Positions 1 through 8,357 of a stretch of DNA of 64,000 bases are shown piece after piece. The notes under the pieces are model-generated. The model saw only the letters and a list, made by a program, of their open reading frames with translations. It was not told where the DNA came from and ran no database searches. Position numbers and translations under genes: made by a program. Source of the DNA: Niveispirillum sp. SYP-B3756 (GTDB lineage: Bacteria; Pseudomonadota; Alphaproteobacteria; Azospirillales; Azospirillaceae); the NCBI RefSeq assembly GCF_009495745.1, contig NZ_WIDQ01000009.1, positions 104,915 to 168,914 of the forward strand, given 5' to 3'. Position 1 is the first letter of the stretch; each line of letters opens with the position of its first letter.

Positions 1-641
1 AGACCGTGCCGGAGGCGCTGACCCGCTGGCCGGACCTGTTCAGCCGCATCCTGATCCGCCATCCGGAATGGATCGCTGATTGGCCGTTGCCCGAGAATGT
101 GCAGCCGGTGGTGCTGGCCGGTCCCCTGTTCCGGGAACTGGATGTGTCGGGCACCGATTACCCGATCCTGGTGGGGCAGGTGCCCGAGATGCCGCCGGCG
201 GATTTGAGCCTGCCGCCGGAAGGGCTGGAACTGGTCTGTGCCTTGGGTGATCCGGCCAATCTGGGGGCGCTGCTGCGCTCCGCCGCCGCCTTCGGGGCGA
301 CCAAGGTGATCCTGCTGGAGGAATCGGCCCATCCGTTCCACCCGAAATGCCTGCGTGCCGCCAGCAATGGCGTGTTCAGCCTAGCGTTGGCGCGCGGTGG
401 GCGCTGGGCGGATTTGGCCCAGGCTGCCGGCCCGCTGCTGGCGCTGGATGCCGGGGGGGAGGATCTGGTGACATATCCCTGGCCGCAGGATGCCCGGCTG
501 GTGCTGGGGGAGGAAGGGCAGGGGGTGCCGGCGGACCTGCCGGCCACGCGCCTGACCATCGGCACCACCGGTGCGGTGGAGTCGCTGAATGCCACGGTGG
601 CGGCCAGCATCGCTTTGTTCACCTATCATGCCGGCGGATAA
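1..641 (+). CDS. SpoU/TrmH-family RNA 2'-O-ribose methyltransferase (5' truncated by window)
   Basis: Transfers methyl from SAM to a ribose 2'-OH of rRNA or tRNA. All three SPOUT motifs are visible, numbered from the GTG at base 6: NLGALLRS with its Arg (about 85-92), LVLGEEGQGVP (165-175) and the knot-forming IGTTGAVESLNATVAAS (185-201). The reading frame stays open to base 1, and only about 70 residues precede the catalytic domain, where family members usually have 100 or more. I therefore treat the gene as starting outside the window and the GTG at 6 as an internal codon. Substrate (23S rRNA or tRNA) cannot be decided from this part. The TAA is overlapped by the next small gene. Confidence 0.85.
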   Translation, partial: TVPEALTRWPDLFSRILIRHPEWIADWPLPENVQPVVLAGPLFRELDVSGTDYPILVGQVPEMPPADLSLPPEGLELVCALGDPANLGALLRSAAAFGATKVILLEESAHPFHPKCLRAASNGVFSLALARGGRWADLAQAAGPLLALDAGGEDLVTYPWPQDARLVLGEEGQGVPADLPATRLTIGTTGAVESLNATVAASIALFTYHAGG

Positions 642-840
642 GGCCCCGCCGGCGGACCCGCCGGCCGCCGATCTGGCCGCCGTGGCCGAAGACCTGCAGG
701 CCAGCCTGTTGGCGCTGTCCAGTGTGGGGGCCGCCGGCCTGCCCGACCTGCTGGCCCGCATCGATGCCCTGAAAGCCAAGGTGGATGCGCTGGAACGCCG
801 CATCCGGGAAGAGATGGAAGGGGCAGACGATCAGGCGTGA
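628..840 (+). CDS. Small hypothetical protein with C-terminal coiled coil
   Basis: A 70-residue protein starting at the ATG at 628, 14 bases inside the end of the upstream methyltransferase, so the two are probably translationally coupled. The first 20 residues are Pro/Ala/Asp rich. The rest is helical with heptad spacing (LLARIDALKAKVDALERRI), typical of a short coiled coil. The frame is also open upstream to a TTG at 589, but the ATG fits coupling better. There is no signal peptide or recognisable family motif. The function is unknown. Confidence 0.5.
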   Translation: MPADKAPPADPPAADLAAVAEDLQASLLALSSVGAAGLPDLLARIDALKAKVDALERRIREEMEGADDQA

Positions 841-971
841 TCGCCGTACCATTGGTATCTATCCCTTTGTGTGGATCGACAATCCAGAGCTGACATCCGA
901 CCTTAAGACCTCGTTCATCATCTTGGCCTATAGGCTTGCAGGGTCGCTTTCAGCAGCGGGTGGAGCGGGCG

Positions 972-1151
972 ATGGGCGCCGGAATGAAAAGGTTGGATCT
1001 GGAAGGGCTGCGGCACGATATCGTGCTGAAGGCTGATGAGCTGCAGGCAGAAGCCGCGCGGCTGGAAGCCTCCCAACCCGATGATGCTGCCATGCTGCGC
1101 CGCATCGCCGACCGTTTGATGGTCTATATGCAGGAATATCTGGAGGCTTGA
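972..1151 (+). CDS. Small hypothetical helical protein
   Basis: A protein of 59 residues from the ATG at 972 (GGTGGAGCGG just upstream) or 55 residues from the ATG at 984. It is rich in Leu, Ala, Glu and Asp (ADELQAEAARLEASQ; MLRRIADRLMVYMQEYLEA) and looks all-helical. The frame extends upstream to a TTG at 936, which I disfavour. It lies between the SpoU gene and ubiX, which faces it tail to tail with a gap of 6 bases. I do not recognise a family. It is probably real because of its length, RBS and codon pattern. Confidence 0.5.
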   Translation: MGAGMKRLDLEGLRHDIVLKADELQAEAARLEASQPDDAAMLRRIADRLMVYMQEYLEA

Positions 1152-1157
1152 GGGGGG

Positions 1158-1766
1158 TTAGCCCGTCTGCCCCGGATCGCCCGCCTCCTCGCCCCAGCGG
1201 CGCACCAGACCGCTATCCAGGTCGAACAGGTCCAGTACCCGGCCCAGCGTGTGGTCCACCATGTCTTCCAGGCTCTGCGGCTTGGCGTAAAAGGCGGGGA
1301 CGGGGGGATAGATGATGGCCCCCATCTCCGTCGCCTGGGCCATATTGCGGATATGGCCCAGATGCAGCGGCGTTTCCCGCAGCATCAGCACCAGCCGCCG
1401 CCGCTCCTTCAGCACCACGTCAGCGGCACGGGTCAACAGGGTGCTGGTCACGCCGCCGGAGATTTCCGCCAGGGTACGCACCGAACAGGGGGCCACCACC
1501 ATGCCCAGGGTGCGGAAACTGCCCGATGAAATGGCCGCCCCGATATCGGCCGGCGAATAGGCGACATCCGCCAGGGCCCGCACCTCTGCGGCCTTCAGCC
1601 CTGTCTCATGCGCAAGGGTCACTTCAGCAGACCTGCTCATAACGAGGTGGGTTTCGACGCCGATGCGGCGTAAAATCTCCAGCAGGCGAATGCCGTAAAT
1701 TACCCCGGAAGCGCCGCTGATCCCGACGACAAGCCGGGGCCGGCCGTGTTTTTGCGGGCGGTTCAT
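1158..1766 (-). CDS. ubiX: Flavin prenyltransferase UbiX
   Basis: Makes prenylated FMN, the cofactor that the UbiD decarboxylase needs in ubiquinone biosynthesis. The N-terminal flavin-binding segment (LVVGISGASGVIYGIRLLE) is followed by the conserved APCSVRTLAEISGG region and the RRRLVLMLRETPLHLGHIRN segment that binds prenyl phosphate and FMN. I chose the ATG at 1766 (MNRPQKHGRPR), which gives 202 residues, the usual family length. The open frame reaches back to 1853, which would add a tail without homology. No ubiD is in the window. Confidence 0.92.
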   Translation of the reverse strand: MNRPQKHGRPRLVVGISGASGVIYGIRLLEILRRIGVETHLVMSRSAEVTLAHETGLKAAEVRALADVAYSPADIGAAISSGSFRTLGMVVAPCSVRTLAEISGGVTSTLLTRAADVVLKERRRLVLMLRETPLHLGHIRNMAQATEMGAIIYPPVPAFYAKPQSLEDMVDHTLGRVLDLFDLDSGLVRRWGEEAGDPGQTG

Positions 1767-2066
1767 AAGACCGGGCGAACCGGTCGCGTCGTGGGATGAA
1801 TGGACCATAGGAGGTGATGTAGCGCTGACACTGGGCTTCGTCCAGCGCGGCATTTCGTACCCTTAAAAGTCACCACCCCTAACCCTTATTTGAGATGGCC
1901 AAGTTGCGGTTTCGTGTCAGGATGAAGTCCGGCCCCACGGTAATGGTGGCCGGATAAAGAAAGCGCGAGAGGACGCCCCCTTTGCTGGGGCATCCCCGAC
2001 AGGAGCCAGAAGAGCAGGTAAAGCAGGCAGTTCAACCCATCCATCAGCCACTTTAGGAGGGACTTG
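1767..2066. other. Intergenic region between divergent ubiX and DUF465 gene
   Basis: This stretch holds the upstream regions of ubiX (minus) and the DUF465 gene (plus). I see only very short open frames and no strong sigma-70 match. A Shine-Dalgarno sequence, TAGGAGG at 2054-2060, belongs to the DUF465 gene. Confidence 0.4.
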
Positions 2067-2234
2067 ATGTTGTTTCCCGAGCGCGTGGAATCGCTTCGCA
2101 TGAAACATGAAAGCCTGGATCGAGAGGTGCGGATGGAAAGCCGCCGGCCCCTGCCGGACAGTACCGCGCTGAAAATGCTGAAACTGGAGAAATTGCGGGT
2201 AAAGGAGGAGATGGAACGCCTGGGCCGCGCCTGA
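2067..2234 (+). CDS. DUF465 (YdcH-like) small protein
   Basis: A 55-residue protein with a strong RBS (TAGGAGG, 7-bp spacing) and an immediate 3' terminator. It begins MLFPERVESLRMKHESLDRE and contains the DUF465 pattern: a helix with HxxLDxxV, a short loop with Pro and Asp (RRPLPDSTALKMLKLEKL), and a second helix, KLRVKEEMERL. The family forms short helical hairpins of 50-75 residues, often in alphaproteobacteria. Its molecular role is not established. It is easily missed by length cut-offs. Confidence 0.85.
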   Translation: MLFPERVESLRMKHESLDREVRMESRRPLPDSTALKMLKLEKLRVKEEMERLGRA

Positions 2235-2263
2235 GCGCTGCGCCCTTGCCCGCCTGAACATGG

Positions 2264-2297
2264 ATGGCGGCCGGATGTTCCGGCCGCCATTTTGTTT
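2264..2297 (+). terminator. Rho-independent terminator after DUF465 gene
   Basis: Perfect 11-bp stem (ATGGCGGCCGG at 2264-2274, CCGGCCGCCAT at 2280-2290) with a 5-base loop, followed by TTTGTTT. It sits 30 bases after the stop codon. Confidence 0.85.
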
Positions 2298-2336
2298 AGA
2301 GCCGGGTGCGTTTAACCGGAAACGCACCCGGCTCTA
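2297..2336. repeat. Perfect 17-bp inverted repeat
   Basis: Left arm TAGAGCCGGGTGCGTTT at 2297-2313 and right arm AAACGCACCCGGCTCTA at 2320-2336 are exact complements around a 6-base spacer. It lies between the DUF465 terminator and the MITE-like element, with no T-run after it. Its role is unknown; it could be a second hairpin barrier or a relic of an insertion. Confidence 0.8.
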
Positions 2337-2536
2337 AGAGCCCGTCCGGAAAGTTTCACGCTATCTCAACGTCTTACACGTCTTATTTTTAAACGCTTCC
2401 GTCACCCCGGCGAAGGCCGGGGTCCAGAATCACAAGCGCTTTGCTCTACGAACTGGACCCCGGCCTTCGCCGGGGTGACGGGATTAAAACATTAACATGT
2501 TGAGAAAGAAGAAAAACTTTTCAGACGGACTCTAAG
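2335..2536 (+). mobile_element. MITE-like element, copy 1, with nested REP palindrome
   Basis: About 200 bp, non-coding, bounded by imperfect terminal inverted repeats (TAAGAGCCCGTCCGG on the left; CAGACGGACTCTAAG on the right). A second copy lies at 21841-22044 in the opposite orientation with near-identical sequence along its whole length. In the centre is a perfect 29-bp inverted repeat, arms 2399-2427 and 2453-2481, containing the common GTCACCCCGGCGAAGGCCGG palindrome. Ends with TA next to GAGTCCGTC suggest mobilisation by an IS630/mariner-type transposase, but that is inference. Confidence 0.75.
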
Positions 2537-2676
2537 TCCTTGTTCAGCGAGCGGATTCACGCTCCAAAGCGATTCCGCTTTTCCGCGATCCGCTTTAGCA
2601 CGATTGGTCAATCTCTTGACCAATCGTGCGGCGGTGACTGCTGGCATCCAAGAGCCATGCGTCATGCCCCTTGGGA
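2537..2676. repeat. Gap with a 13-bp inverted repeat (2599-2628)
   Basis: The arms CACGATTGGTCAA (2599-2611) and TTGACCAATCGTG (2616-2628) pair perfectly around TCTC. Upstream, bases 2550-2560 (GAGCGGATTCA) match the 11 bases next to the IS5 remnant at 7958-7968. The stretch holds no gene. It lies at the 3' side of the minus-strand TPR gene and could act as its transcription stop, although a T-run is missing. Confidence 0.55.
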
Positions 2677-4512
2677 CTATTCAGGCACCAGATCAAACGC
2701 GATGGTGATGCGGGGTGTTTCATCCTGGAAGGGCACGGTGCCGTGCCACATGAAACTGGGGAACAGCACAAGCCGCCCCGGCCTTGGCTGTACCGCGTGC
2801 AGGGCAGGCAGCTCGATTTCCGGGCCCAGATTGGGTTCCCCGAAGGTCAGCCAGCCTTCCTGTCCGGCCTTGTCGGCCGCTGGCGGTACTTGCAGATAGA
2901 ACACCCCGCTGATCCAGCCTTCCGGGTGGATATGGTGGGTGTGAAAGCCGCCATCGCGCAGGCGCGACGACCAGGAACCGGCGAAGCGCACGCCGCGCTT
3001 TCGCCGCCCGAAATAGGGATGGGCCGGGTCCGCCGGCATGGCGGCCACATAGGCCTGCACCTGCGTCAGAATCATCTCCCGCAGCGCCACCAGGGGCGGA
3101 TCATGGCGGAAGGCGAACAGGTTGGCGCTGGTCTGGGTGCCCCGGCGCAGGGTCAGGTGGATCGGCTCATTCACCGTATCATGCAGCCGGTCCAGCACCG
3201 CCAGCGCATCGGCCAGAAACTGCCCCCTATCGGCCCAGCCGGCGGGGGGGAGCAGGTCGAAAACCCCGACGCAGCGATCAATGGCCGTCCGCTCCGCCAG
3301 GGCCGTGGGGTCGGCCAGTCGGTCCAATGTGGCCAGCAGGGCAATAGCATATTGATCATAGGGGTCCAGGGCCAGGCTGCTTCGGGCGGCCTCCCGCGCG
3401 GCTGCCACCTCCCCCTGCCGGGTCAGTGCTACGGCCAGATCGTTCCAGAGCGGCTTGTCCTGCGGCAAGCGGGCGGTCAAGGCGCGCAGGATCGGCGTGG
3501 CCTCTGCCAGATGCCCGGCGCGCAGCAGCAAATCCGCCCGCCGCCGCCGCAGGGCCGGATCGTCCGGCGCCAGGGCCACGGCCCTGGCGCTGTTGGCCAG
3601 CGCTTCCTCCCCCCGGCCGAATTCCGCCTGGATGCCGGCAGCAATATCCAGCGCAGTCGGATGATCCGGCCATTGCCGCAGCATCTGGTCAACCGCCTGG
3701 AACAGTTCCCCAGTGCGGCCCAGGGTCCAGAGCCGGCGGGCAAGGTTGCGATGCGCATCGCGGTCAAAGGCGTCGCGGCGCAGTACTTCGCGCAGTGCGC
3801 CGATGCTCTCCTCATATTGGCCCAGGTCGCTCAGCACATTGGCCAGGTTCAGCCATGGTTCCTTCTGGGCCGGGGCCAGGGCGACGGCGCGGCGGCAGAT
3901 GGGTTCGGCCTCCGGGTAACGGTGCTGGCCGCGCAGGGTGAGGGCGAGATTATTCAGCGCGATGATATTATCCGGGTCCAGGGCCAGCACCTGCCGGTTC
4001 GCCGCCGCCGCCGCCGCCAGTCGATCCTGTCCGAACAGGATCAAGGCCAGTAGTTGCAGGCTGGGCAGATGCTGGCTGCCCCGGGACAGGCTGACTTGTA
4101 CGGCCTTTTCGGCCTCCGCCAGCTTTCCCAGGGCGTGGAGTGACTTGGCGCGGTGATAGAGATAATCCTGGTTGCCCGGTGCCAGTGCCAGGGCGGCATC
4201 GTAGCAGGCAAGCGCCTCGGCCGCCCGTCCTTCCGCCAGATGCAGATTGCCCAGATTGCTCAACACATTGGGTTGGCGGCGGTTGATCTTCAGCGACTTT
4301 TCCATGAAGTCGCGCGCCGCCGCCATCTGGCCGGCCTGCTTGGCCAGCAGACCCAATAATTGCAGTGCGTCAGCATTGCGCGGGTCCAGGGCCAGCACCT
4401 GCCGATAGGTCTGCTCTGCCATCGCCGCCTGCCCCTGGCGCTGGGCCGTCAGCCCCGCCTGCAGCAAAGCGGGAATGGCGCCGGCGGGCGGGGGGGCAGG
4501 ACGGCGGAACAT
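2677..4512 (-). CDS. TPR-repeat protein with C-terminal 2OG-Fe(II) oxygenase domain
   Basis: A 611-residue two-part protein. Residues about 10-390 are a run of roughly ten TPR units with the usual spacing (ALACYDAALALAPGN; NRQVLALDPDN). Residues about 400-611 match the putative 2OG-Fe(II) oxygenase family (PF13759 type). GFHTHHIHPEGWISGVFYL near 520-540 supplies metal-binding histidines, FPSFMWHGTVPF near 588 the distal His, and PRITIAFD near 600 the Arg that would bind 2-oxoglutarate. There is no signal peptide, so it is probably cytosolic. The target is unknown; the TPR part presumably presents a protein or glycan substrate. It is monocistronic, with repeats downstream. Confidence 0.85.
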   Translation of the reverse strand: MFRRPAPPPAGAIPALLQAGLTAQRQGQAAMAEQTYRQVLALDPRNADALQLLGLLAKQAGQMAAARDFMEKSLKINRRQPNVLSNLGNLHLAEGRAAEALACYDAALALAPGNQDYLYHRAKSLHALGKLAEAEKAVQVSLSRGSQHLPSLQLLALILFGQDRLAAAAAANRQVLALDPDNIIALNNLALTLRGQHRYPEAEPICRRAVALAPAQKEPWLNLANVLSDLGQYEESIGALREVLRRDAFDRDAHRNLARRLWTLGRTGELFQAVDQMLRQWPDHPTALDIAAGIQAEFGRGEEALANSARAVALAPDDPALRRRRADLLLRAGHLAEATPILRALTARLPQDKPLWNDLAVALTRQGEVAAAREAARSSLALDPYDQYAIALLATLDRLADPTALAERTAIDRCVGVFDLLPPAGWADRGQFLADALAVLDRLHDTVNEPIHLTLRRGTQTSANLFAFRHDPPLVALREMILTQVQAYVAAMPADPAHPYFGRRKRGVRFAGSWSSRLRDGGFHTHHIHPEGWISGVFYLQVPPAADKAGQEGWLTFGEPNLGPEIELPALHAVQPRPGRLVLFPSFMWHGTVPFQDETPRITIAFDLVPE

Positions 4513-4675
4513 GGGGGTGCCAATTCAAAGTGGAGCCATCCACATGTTACCGCTCAGTAACCTCGGGTCAAGCAAGCAAGGGGCGGGGGCCACACCCCTG
4601 TGCGCGGCGCCACTGTCAGCGACCAGTGCTTGATCCATCTTGCTGGCGGATTACGGACTTTCAGCCACGGGATGT

Positions 4676-5701
4676 ATGGAAAAGATGACCCGCCGCGCCG
4701 CCCTTGCCGGGCTTGCCGTTGCCAGCATGGCGGCCAACCGCGCCGCCGCCCACCCGCCATCCGACCATTATGATGGCAAACGCTTCTTCAATCCCGGTGT
4801 GGCGGAGCGGGAGAAGAGTCTGGGCGATCTCTGGCGCTGGATGCGGGAGCGACAGCCGACGCCCTGGCCGGACTGGATCGAAAACCAGCCCTGGCCCAAG
4901 CCGGGGCCGGTGGCGCAGACGGCCCTTTCCGTCACCTTCATCGGCCATGCCTGTTTTCTGATCGGCATTGGCGGGCGCTGGTTCATCACCGATCCGGTCT
5001 ATGCCGACCGTGCCAGCCCGGTGCCCTTTGCCGGGCCGAAACGGGTGCGGGCACCGGGCCTGTCCTTCGATGATCTGCCGGTGCTGGATGGCATCCTGGT
5101 CAGCCATAATCATTATGATCATTTGGACCGGGCCAGTTTGCGGGAACTGAACCGGCGCTTCCAGGCCCCCGTCGTCACCAGCCTGGGCAACAGTGCGCTG
5201 ATCCGCGCCAGCGGGCCGCAGCAGGTGACGGAACTGGACTGGTGGCAGTCCCACCCTCTGGCGGGGGTGAGTGTCACCTATGTCCCGGCGCAGCATTTTT
5301 CCGCCCGTGGCCCGTTCGACCGGAACGAGACGCTGTGGGGTGGCTTTGTGCTGCAGGCGGCCGGGCGCACGCTTTATTTCTGTGGCGACAGCGGCTATTG
5401 CCCGCACTTCCGGGAGATCGGGCAGCGCTTTCCCGACATCGACCTGTCCTTGCTCCCCATCGGTGCCTATGAGCCGCGCTGGTTCATGCGCACCATGCAT
5501 GTGAATCCGGCAGAGGCGGTGCAGGCGCATCTGGATCTGGGCAGCCGGCGCAGTATCGGGATGCATTTCGGCACCTTCGCCGGCCTGACCGATGAAGGGA
5601 TCGACGATCCCGTTATCGCCCTGGCTGCCGCCCGGCAGGCCCAGGGGCTGGGCGAACAGGATTTCGGCGTACTGGCGGTGGGACAGACCCTGGTTTTGTG
5701 A
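4676..5701 (+). CDS. Tat-exported metallo-beta-lactamase-fold hydrolase (NAPE-PLD/UlaG-like)
   Basis: 341 residues from the ATG at 4676; ATG 4685 (MTRRAAL) is an alternative. The N-terminus TRRAALAGLAVASMAA is a twin-arginine type signal. The metal-binding motif SHNHYDHLD is near residue 143, further ligands fall in YFCGDSGYCP, and the C-terminal GMHFGTF segment supplies the last His. The arrangement, with WIGHAC-like VTFIGHACFLI ahead of the HxHxDH motif, is that of the lactamase_B_2 group that includes N-acyl-phosphatidylethanolamine phospholipase D. The substrate is probably a phospho- or lactone ester in the periplasm, but cannot be read from the sequence. Confidence 0.85.
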   Translation: MEKMTRRAALAGLAVASMAANRAAAHPPSDHYDGKRFFNPGVAEREKSLGDLWRWMRERQPTPWPDWIENQPWPKPGPVAQTALSVTFIGHACFLIGIGGRWFITDPVYADRASPVPFAGPKRVRAPGLSFDDLPVLDGILVSHNHYDHLDRASLRELNRRFQAPVVTSLGNSALIRASGPQQVTELDWWQSHPLAGVSVTYVPAQHFSARGPFDRNETLWGGFVLQAAGRTLYFCGDSGYCPHFREIGQRFPDIDLSLLPIGAYEPRWFMRTMHVNPAEAVQAHLDLGSRRSIGMHFGTFAGLTDEGIDDPVIALAAARQAQGLGEQDFGVLAVGQTLVL

Positions 5702-5708
5702 TCAGCAA

Positions 5709-5739
5709 TGCCCGGATGGCGTATGGACGCCATCGGGCA
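5709..5739 (+). terminator. Hairpin after the metallohydrolase gene
   Basis: TGCCCGGATGGCG pairs with CGCCATCGGGCA with one bulged base. It starts 7 bases after the TGA and lies before the TonB receptor gene. It has no T-run, so it is either a weak terminator or an RNA-stabilising hairpin. Confidence 0.4.
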
Positions 5740-5789
5740 AACGCGATAGGGCGGGGATCGCCCAAGAACAGCCATCCCCAGGTCGCCCC

Positions 5790-7958
5790 ATGCGTCACAC
5801 CTTGCCCGCCCTTGGCCTGCTGGCCACCACCATCGTCACGCCGGCCGGCCTGGCCGATGCCGCCCCGGTGGAGGAGATTATCGTCACCGCCCGGATGCGG
5901 GCGGAAGACCCGCAAAAGGTGCCGGCCAGCCTGATTGTGCTGGATGCGGCCATCCTTGACCGCGCCGGGATCAGCAGCATTGCCAGCATCGCCAGCCATG
6001 CGCCGGGGCTGGTGGTCAGTGACCCGTTCGGGCGGTTCAACCCGGCCCCGGCCATGCGGGGCCTGTCGCAGCCGGGTACGGGGGATGAACCGTCGGTCGG
6101 CTTCTTCCTGGATGGCGTCTATATCTCCGGCCGCAGCTCCATCAATATGTTCCTGGCCGATCTGGCGCGGGTGGAGGTGCTGAAGGGCCCGCAGAACGCC
6201 CTGTTCGGCCGCAACAGTTTCGGCGGTGCCGTCAATCTGGTCACCAACCCGCCGGGGGAGGAGATAGCGGGCAGCCTGGAACTGACCGCCGGTTCCAAGG
6301 ACAGGCGGGAGGCGACGGGGGCCGTCGGCGGGGCCCTGGTGCCGGGCAAGCTGTCGGCCCGGCTGAATGTGGCGCACAAGGAATATGGCGGCTTTTATAA
6401 GAACAGCGTGGCGGATGGGCCGGAGATCGGGTCGGAACAATCGACCTCCGCCGCCCTGACCCTGCGGGCCACCCCGACAGACCGGCTGGAGGCGACGTTG
6501 CGCCTGCTGACCGCGCGCGACCGCGACGGCCAGCCCAAGGGCTATTATCTGGCCACCAATTGCCAGCCGCGGGCCGGCACGGTTGCCCTGTCGCAATATT
6601 GCGGGGAAATCCCGGATTATCAGGGGGCGTTCGCCGCCAACGCCCAGCACACAGGTTTCATGCGCGATGCCCAGCGGGCGGCCCTGACGGCGCGTTACAA
6701 TGCCGACGCGGTGGAAGTGACCAGCATCACCGCCATCGGGCAGGAGCGTAACGAGTTCAACCGCGATGATGATTACAGCGCCGCCCTGCTGTCCCGCGCC
6801 GGGCAACTGACCAAGCGCTGGGACGGGTCGCAGGAAATCCGCCTGCTGTCGCTGGATCAGGGGCAGGCGCTGACCTGGCTGCTGGGCGGCAGCCTCTACC
6901 GCTTTGATAACAGCACCTGGCGGCGCAATATCCAATATTTCCAGGGCCAGACCAGCCCATCCGGCGTGGCCACCGATGCCCGCACCGACAGCGCGGCGCT
7001 GTACGGATCGGCCACGCTGCGGCTGGGCCAGGGGCTGGCGGTGACCGGCGATCTGCGCTGGCAGCGCGATGCCAAGGATTTCGCCAGCACCGCCCGCAAT
7101 GCCGCCGGCCAGCCTATCCGGCTGTCCGACCAATGGACCCTGTGGACGCCGCGCGTTCAGCTTTCCTGGCAGGCCAGCGACGATCTGCTGGCCTATGTCA
7201 GTGCGGCCAAGGGGATGAAATCCGGCGGCTTCAACGATATGGCCAATCTGTTCGATGCCGAACGCCGCTTCGGCCCGGAAAGCAACTGGACCTATGAGGC
7301 GGGGTTGAAATCCGTGCTGGCGGATGGCCGCCTCACCGCCAATGCCGCCTTGTTCCATATCGATTGGCGCCGGCAGCAGGTGGTGGCGGCATCCACGGCC
7401 GGGCTGCTGAATAATTTCTACACCAACAATGCCGGGCGCAGCCGGTCACGCGGGGTGGAACTGGAACTGACGGCGCGGCCGCTGGAAGGGCTGGATCTGC
7501 ACGGGGCCTATAGTTTCATCGATGCCGAATTCCGGGATTATGCTGATCCGGATTACCGCGACATCCCGGCCTTTGCGGCGGTGGGGGGGCAGATTGGCGG
7601 GCTGGCCCTGCCGCGCCAGTCCCGCCATCAATTGGCCCTGGGGGCTGATTACCGGGCCGATCTGCCGCTGGATGATCTGGCGGGCTTCGCCGGGGGCGAA
7701 TGGCTGTGGCAGTCGCGGCAATATGCGGAGAATTCCAACCTCTCCTGGGTGCCGGCCGACAGTAAGATCAACCTGTGGACCGGGCTGGAGAGGGGCCCCT
7801 ATCGCCTGACTTTCAAGGTGCAGAACCTGCTGGATGAGCGTAACCCGCTGGTCGCCGTCCGCTTCTCCCGCCCCACGGCGGCGGGCTTCACCCGCGCCTG
7901 GCTGGTGACACCGTCGGATGGGCGGACCTGGACTGTGTCGCTGCGGGCGCGGATGTAG
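5790..7958 (+). CDS. TonB-dependent outer-membrane receptor
   Basis: 722 residues from the ATG at 5790 (MRHTLPALGLLATTIV, a signal peptide ending near Ala-Asp-Ala). A TonB-box-like EEIIVTARMR follows the signal. The plug domain comes next (VLDAAILDRAGISSIASIA through VEVLKGPQNALFGRNSFGG near residues 130-150). The rest is a 22-strand-type barrel with alternating aromatic strands (YAYVSAAKGMKSGGFND-like segment) and a C-terminus ending in Met after the typical WTVSLRARM strand. It imports a bulky ligand across the outer membrane with energy from TonB/ExbBD. No regulator or enzyme cluster next to it reveals the ligand. The open frame extends upstream to 5592, but the signal peptide sets the start. 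Confidence 0.92.
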   Translation: MRHTLPALGLLATTIVTPAGLADAAPVEEIIVTARMRAEDPQKVPASLIVLDAAILDRAGISSIASIASHAPGLVVSDPFGRFNPAPAMRGLSQPGTGDEPSVGFFLDGVYISGRSSINMFLADLARVEVLKGPQNALFGRNSFGGAVNLVTNPPGEEIAGSLELTAGSKDRREATGAVGGALVPGKLSARLNVAHKEYGGFYKNSVADGPEIGSEQSTSAALTLRATPTDRLEATLRLLTARDRDGQPKGYYLATNCQPRAGTVALSQYCGEIPDYQGAFAANAQHTGFMRDAQRAALTARYNADAVEVTSITAIGQERNEFNRDDDYSAALLSRAGQLTKRWDGSQEIRLLSLDQGQALTWLLGGSLYRFDNSTWRRNIQYFQGQTSPSGVATDARTDSAALYGSATLRLGQGLAVTGDLRWQRDAKDFASTARNAAGQPIRLSDQWTLWTPRVQLSWQASDDLLAYVSAAKGMKSGGFNDMANLFDAERRFGPESNWTYEAGLKSVLADGRLTANAALFHIDWRRQQVVAASTAGLLNNFYTNNAGRSRSRGVELELTARPLEGLDLHGAYSFIDAEFRDYADPDYRDIPAFAAVGGQIGGLALPRQSRHQLALGADYRADLPLDDLAGFAGGEWLWQSRQYAENSNLSWVPADSKINLWTGLERGPYRLTFKVQNLLDERNPLVAVRFSRPTAAGFTRAWLVTPSDGRTWTVSLRARM

Positions 7959-8357
7959 AGCGGATTCAATCAGGTCCGGTAGACGGTGATGGTTGCAATG
8001 GCAAAAGTGGAAAGGAAATTTCTGGCGAGCTTGTCGTACCTTGTGGCGACGCGAATGCCCTGCACCGGTATTGACCCGAAGGGCCGCGCGCTAGCGACGC
8101 CGCCAATCAAGGGGGGCTTGCGAACAGGCCCGATCCTGGCATAGTTTTGGTCCAGCCGCGAAAAATGACCGCCGCCTTTATGCCCCCGTGCCCTGCACCG
8201 GCAGCTTGAAACAGGCGGTCACGCATATCCTGCCTGCTGCCTTTCCAGGGCAAGGGGCTGGTCAGCGTCTCCCCTGAACCCGCCTGTCCTCAACAGGCTG
8301 ATCGCCGGTGGCCGGTCCCCCTCGGGTGCCGTTCTGCCGGGCGGATCGGAGAGCGCC
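7959..8357. other. Gene-poor gap with IS remnant upstream of the MFS gene
   Basis: About 400 bases between the TonB receptor and the MFS pump. The left part, 7970-8060, is a transposase tail listed separately. The remainder to 8357 holds no convincing gene. It must contain the MFS promoter, although no clear -35/-10 pair is visible. Confidence 0.5.
7970..8060 (-). pseudogene. C-terminal remnant of an IS5-family transposase
   Basis: Reading the minus strand from about 8060 to the TGA at 7970-7972 gives GIRVATRYDKLARNFLS followed by TFAIATITVYRT. The ATRYDKLARNFL block is the hallmark C-terminal end of IS5-type DDE transposases. Only about 30 residues survive; upstream the frame has no transposase similarity I can see and the DDE residues are gone. 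The neighbouring bases 7958-7968 (GAGCGGATTCA) may be the old element end. It is an inactive relic. Confidence 0.75.

Noticed and set aside
1886..2327. Two minus-strand open frames opposite the DUF465 gene
   Set aside because: They span the terminator and the 17-bp inverted repeat and have no recognisable motif; the DUF465 gene explains the region.
5613..7358. Long minus-strand open frame opposite the TonB receptor
   Set aside because: Antisense shadow with Gly/Arg/Gln-rich composition; the receptor's plug and barrel motifs are on the plus strand.
8061..8160. Possible continuation of the transposase remnant upstream
   Set aside because: Translating the minus strand in all frames shows no DDE-type motif or clear IS5 similarity.
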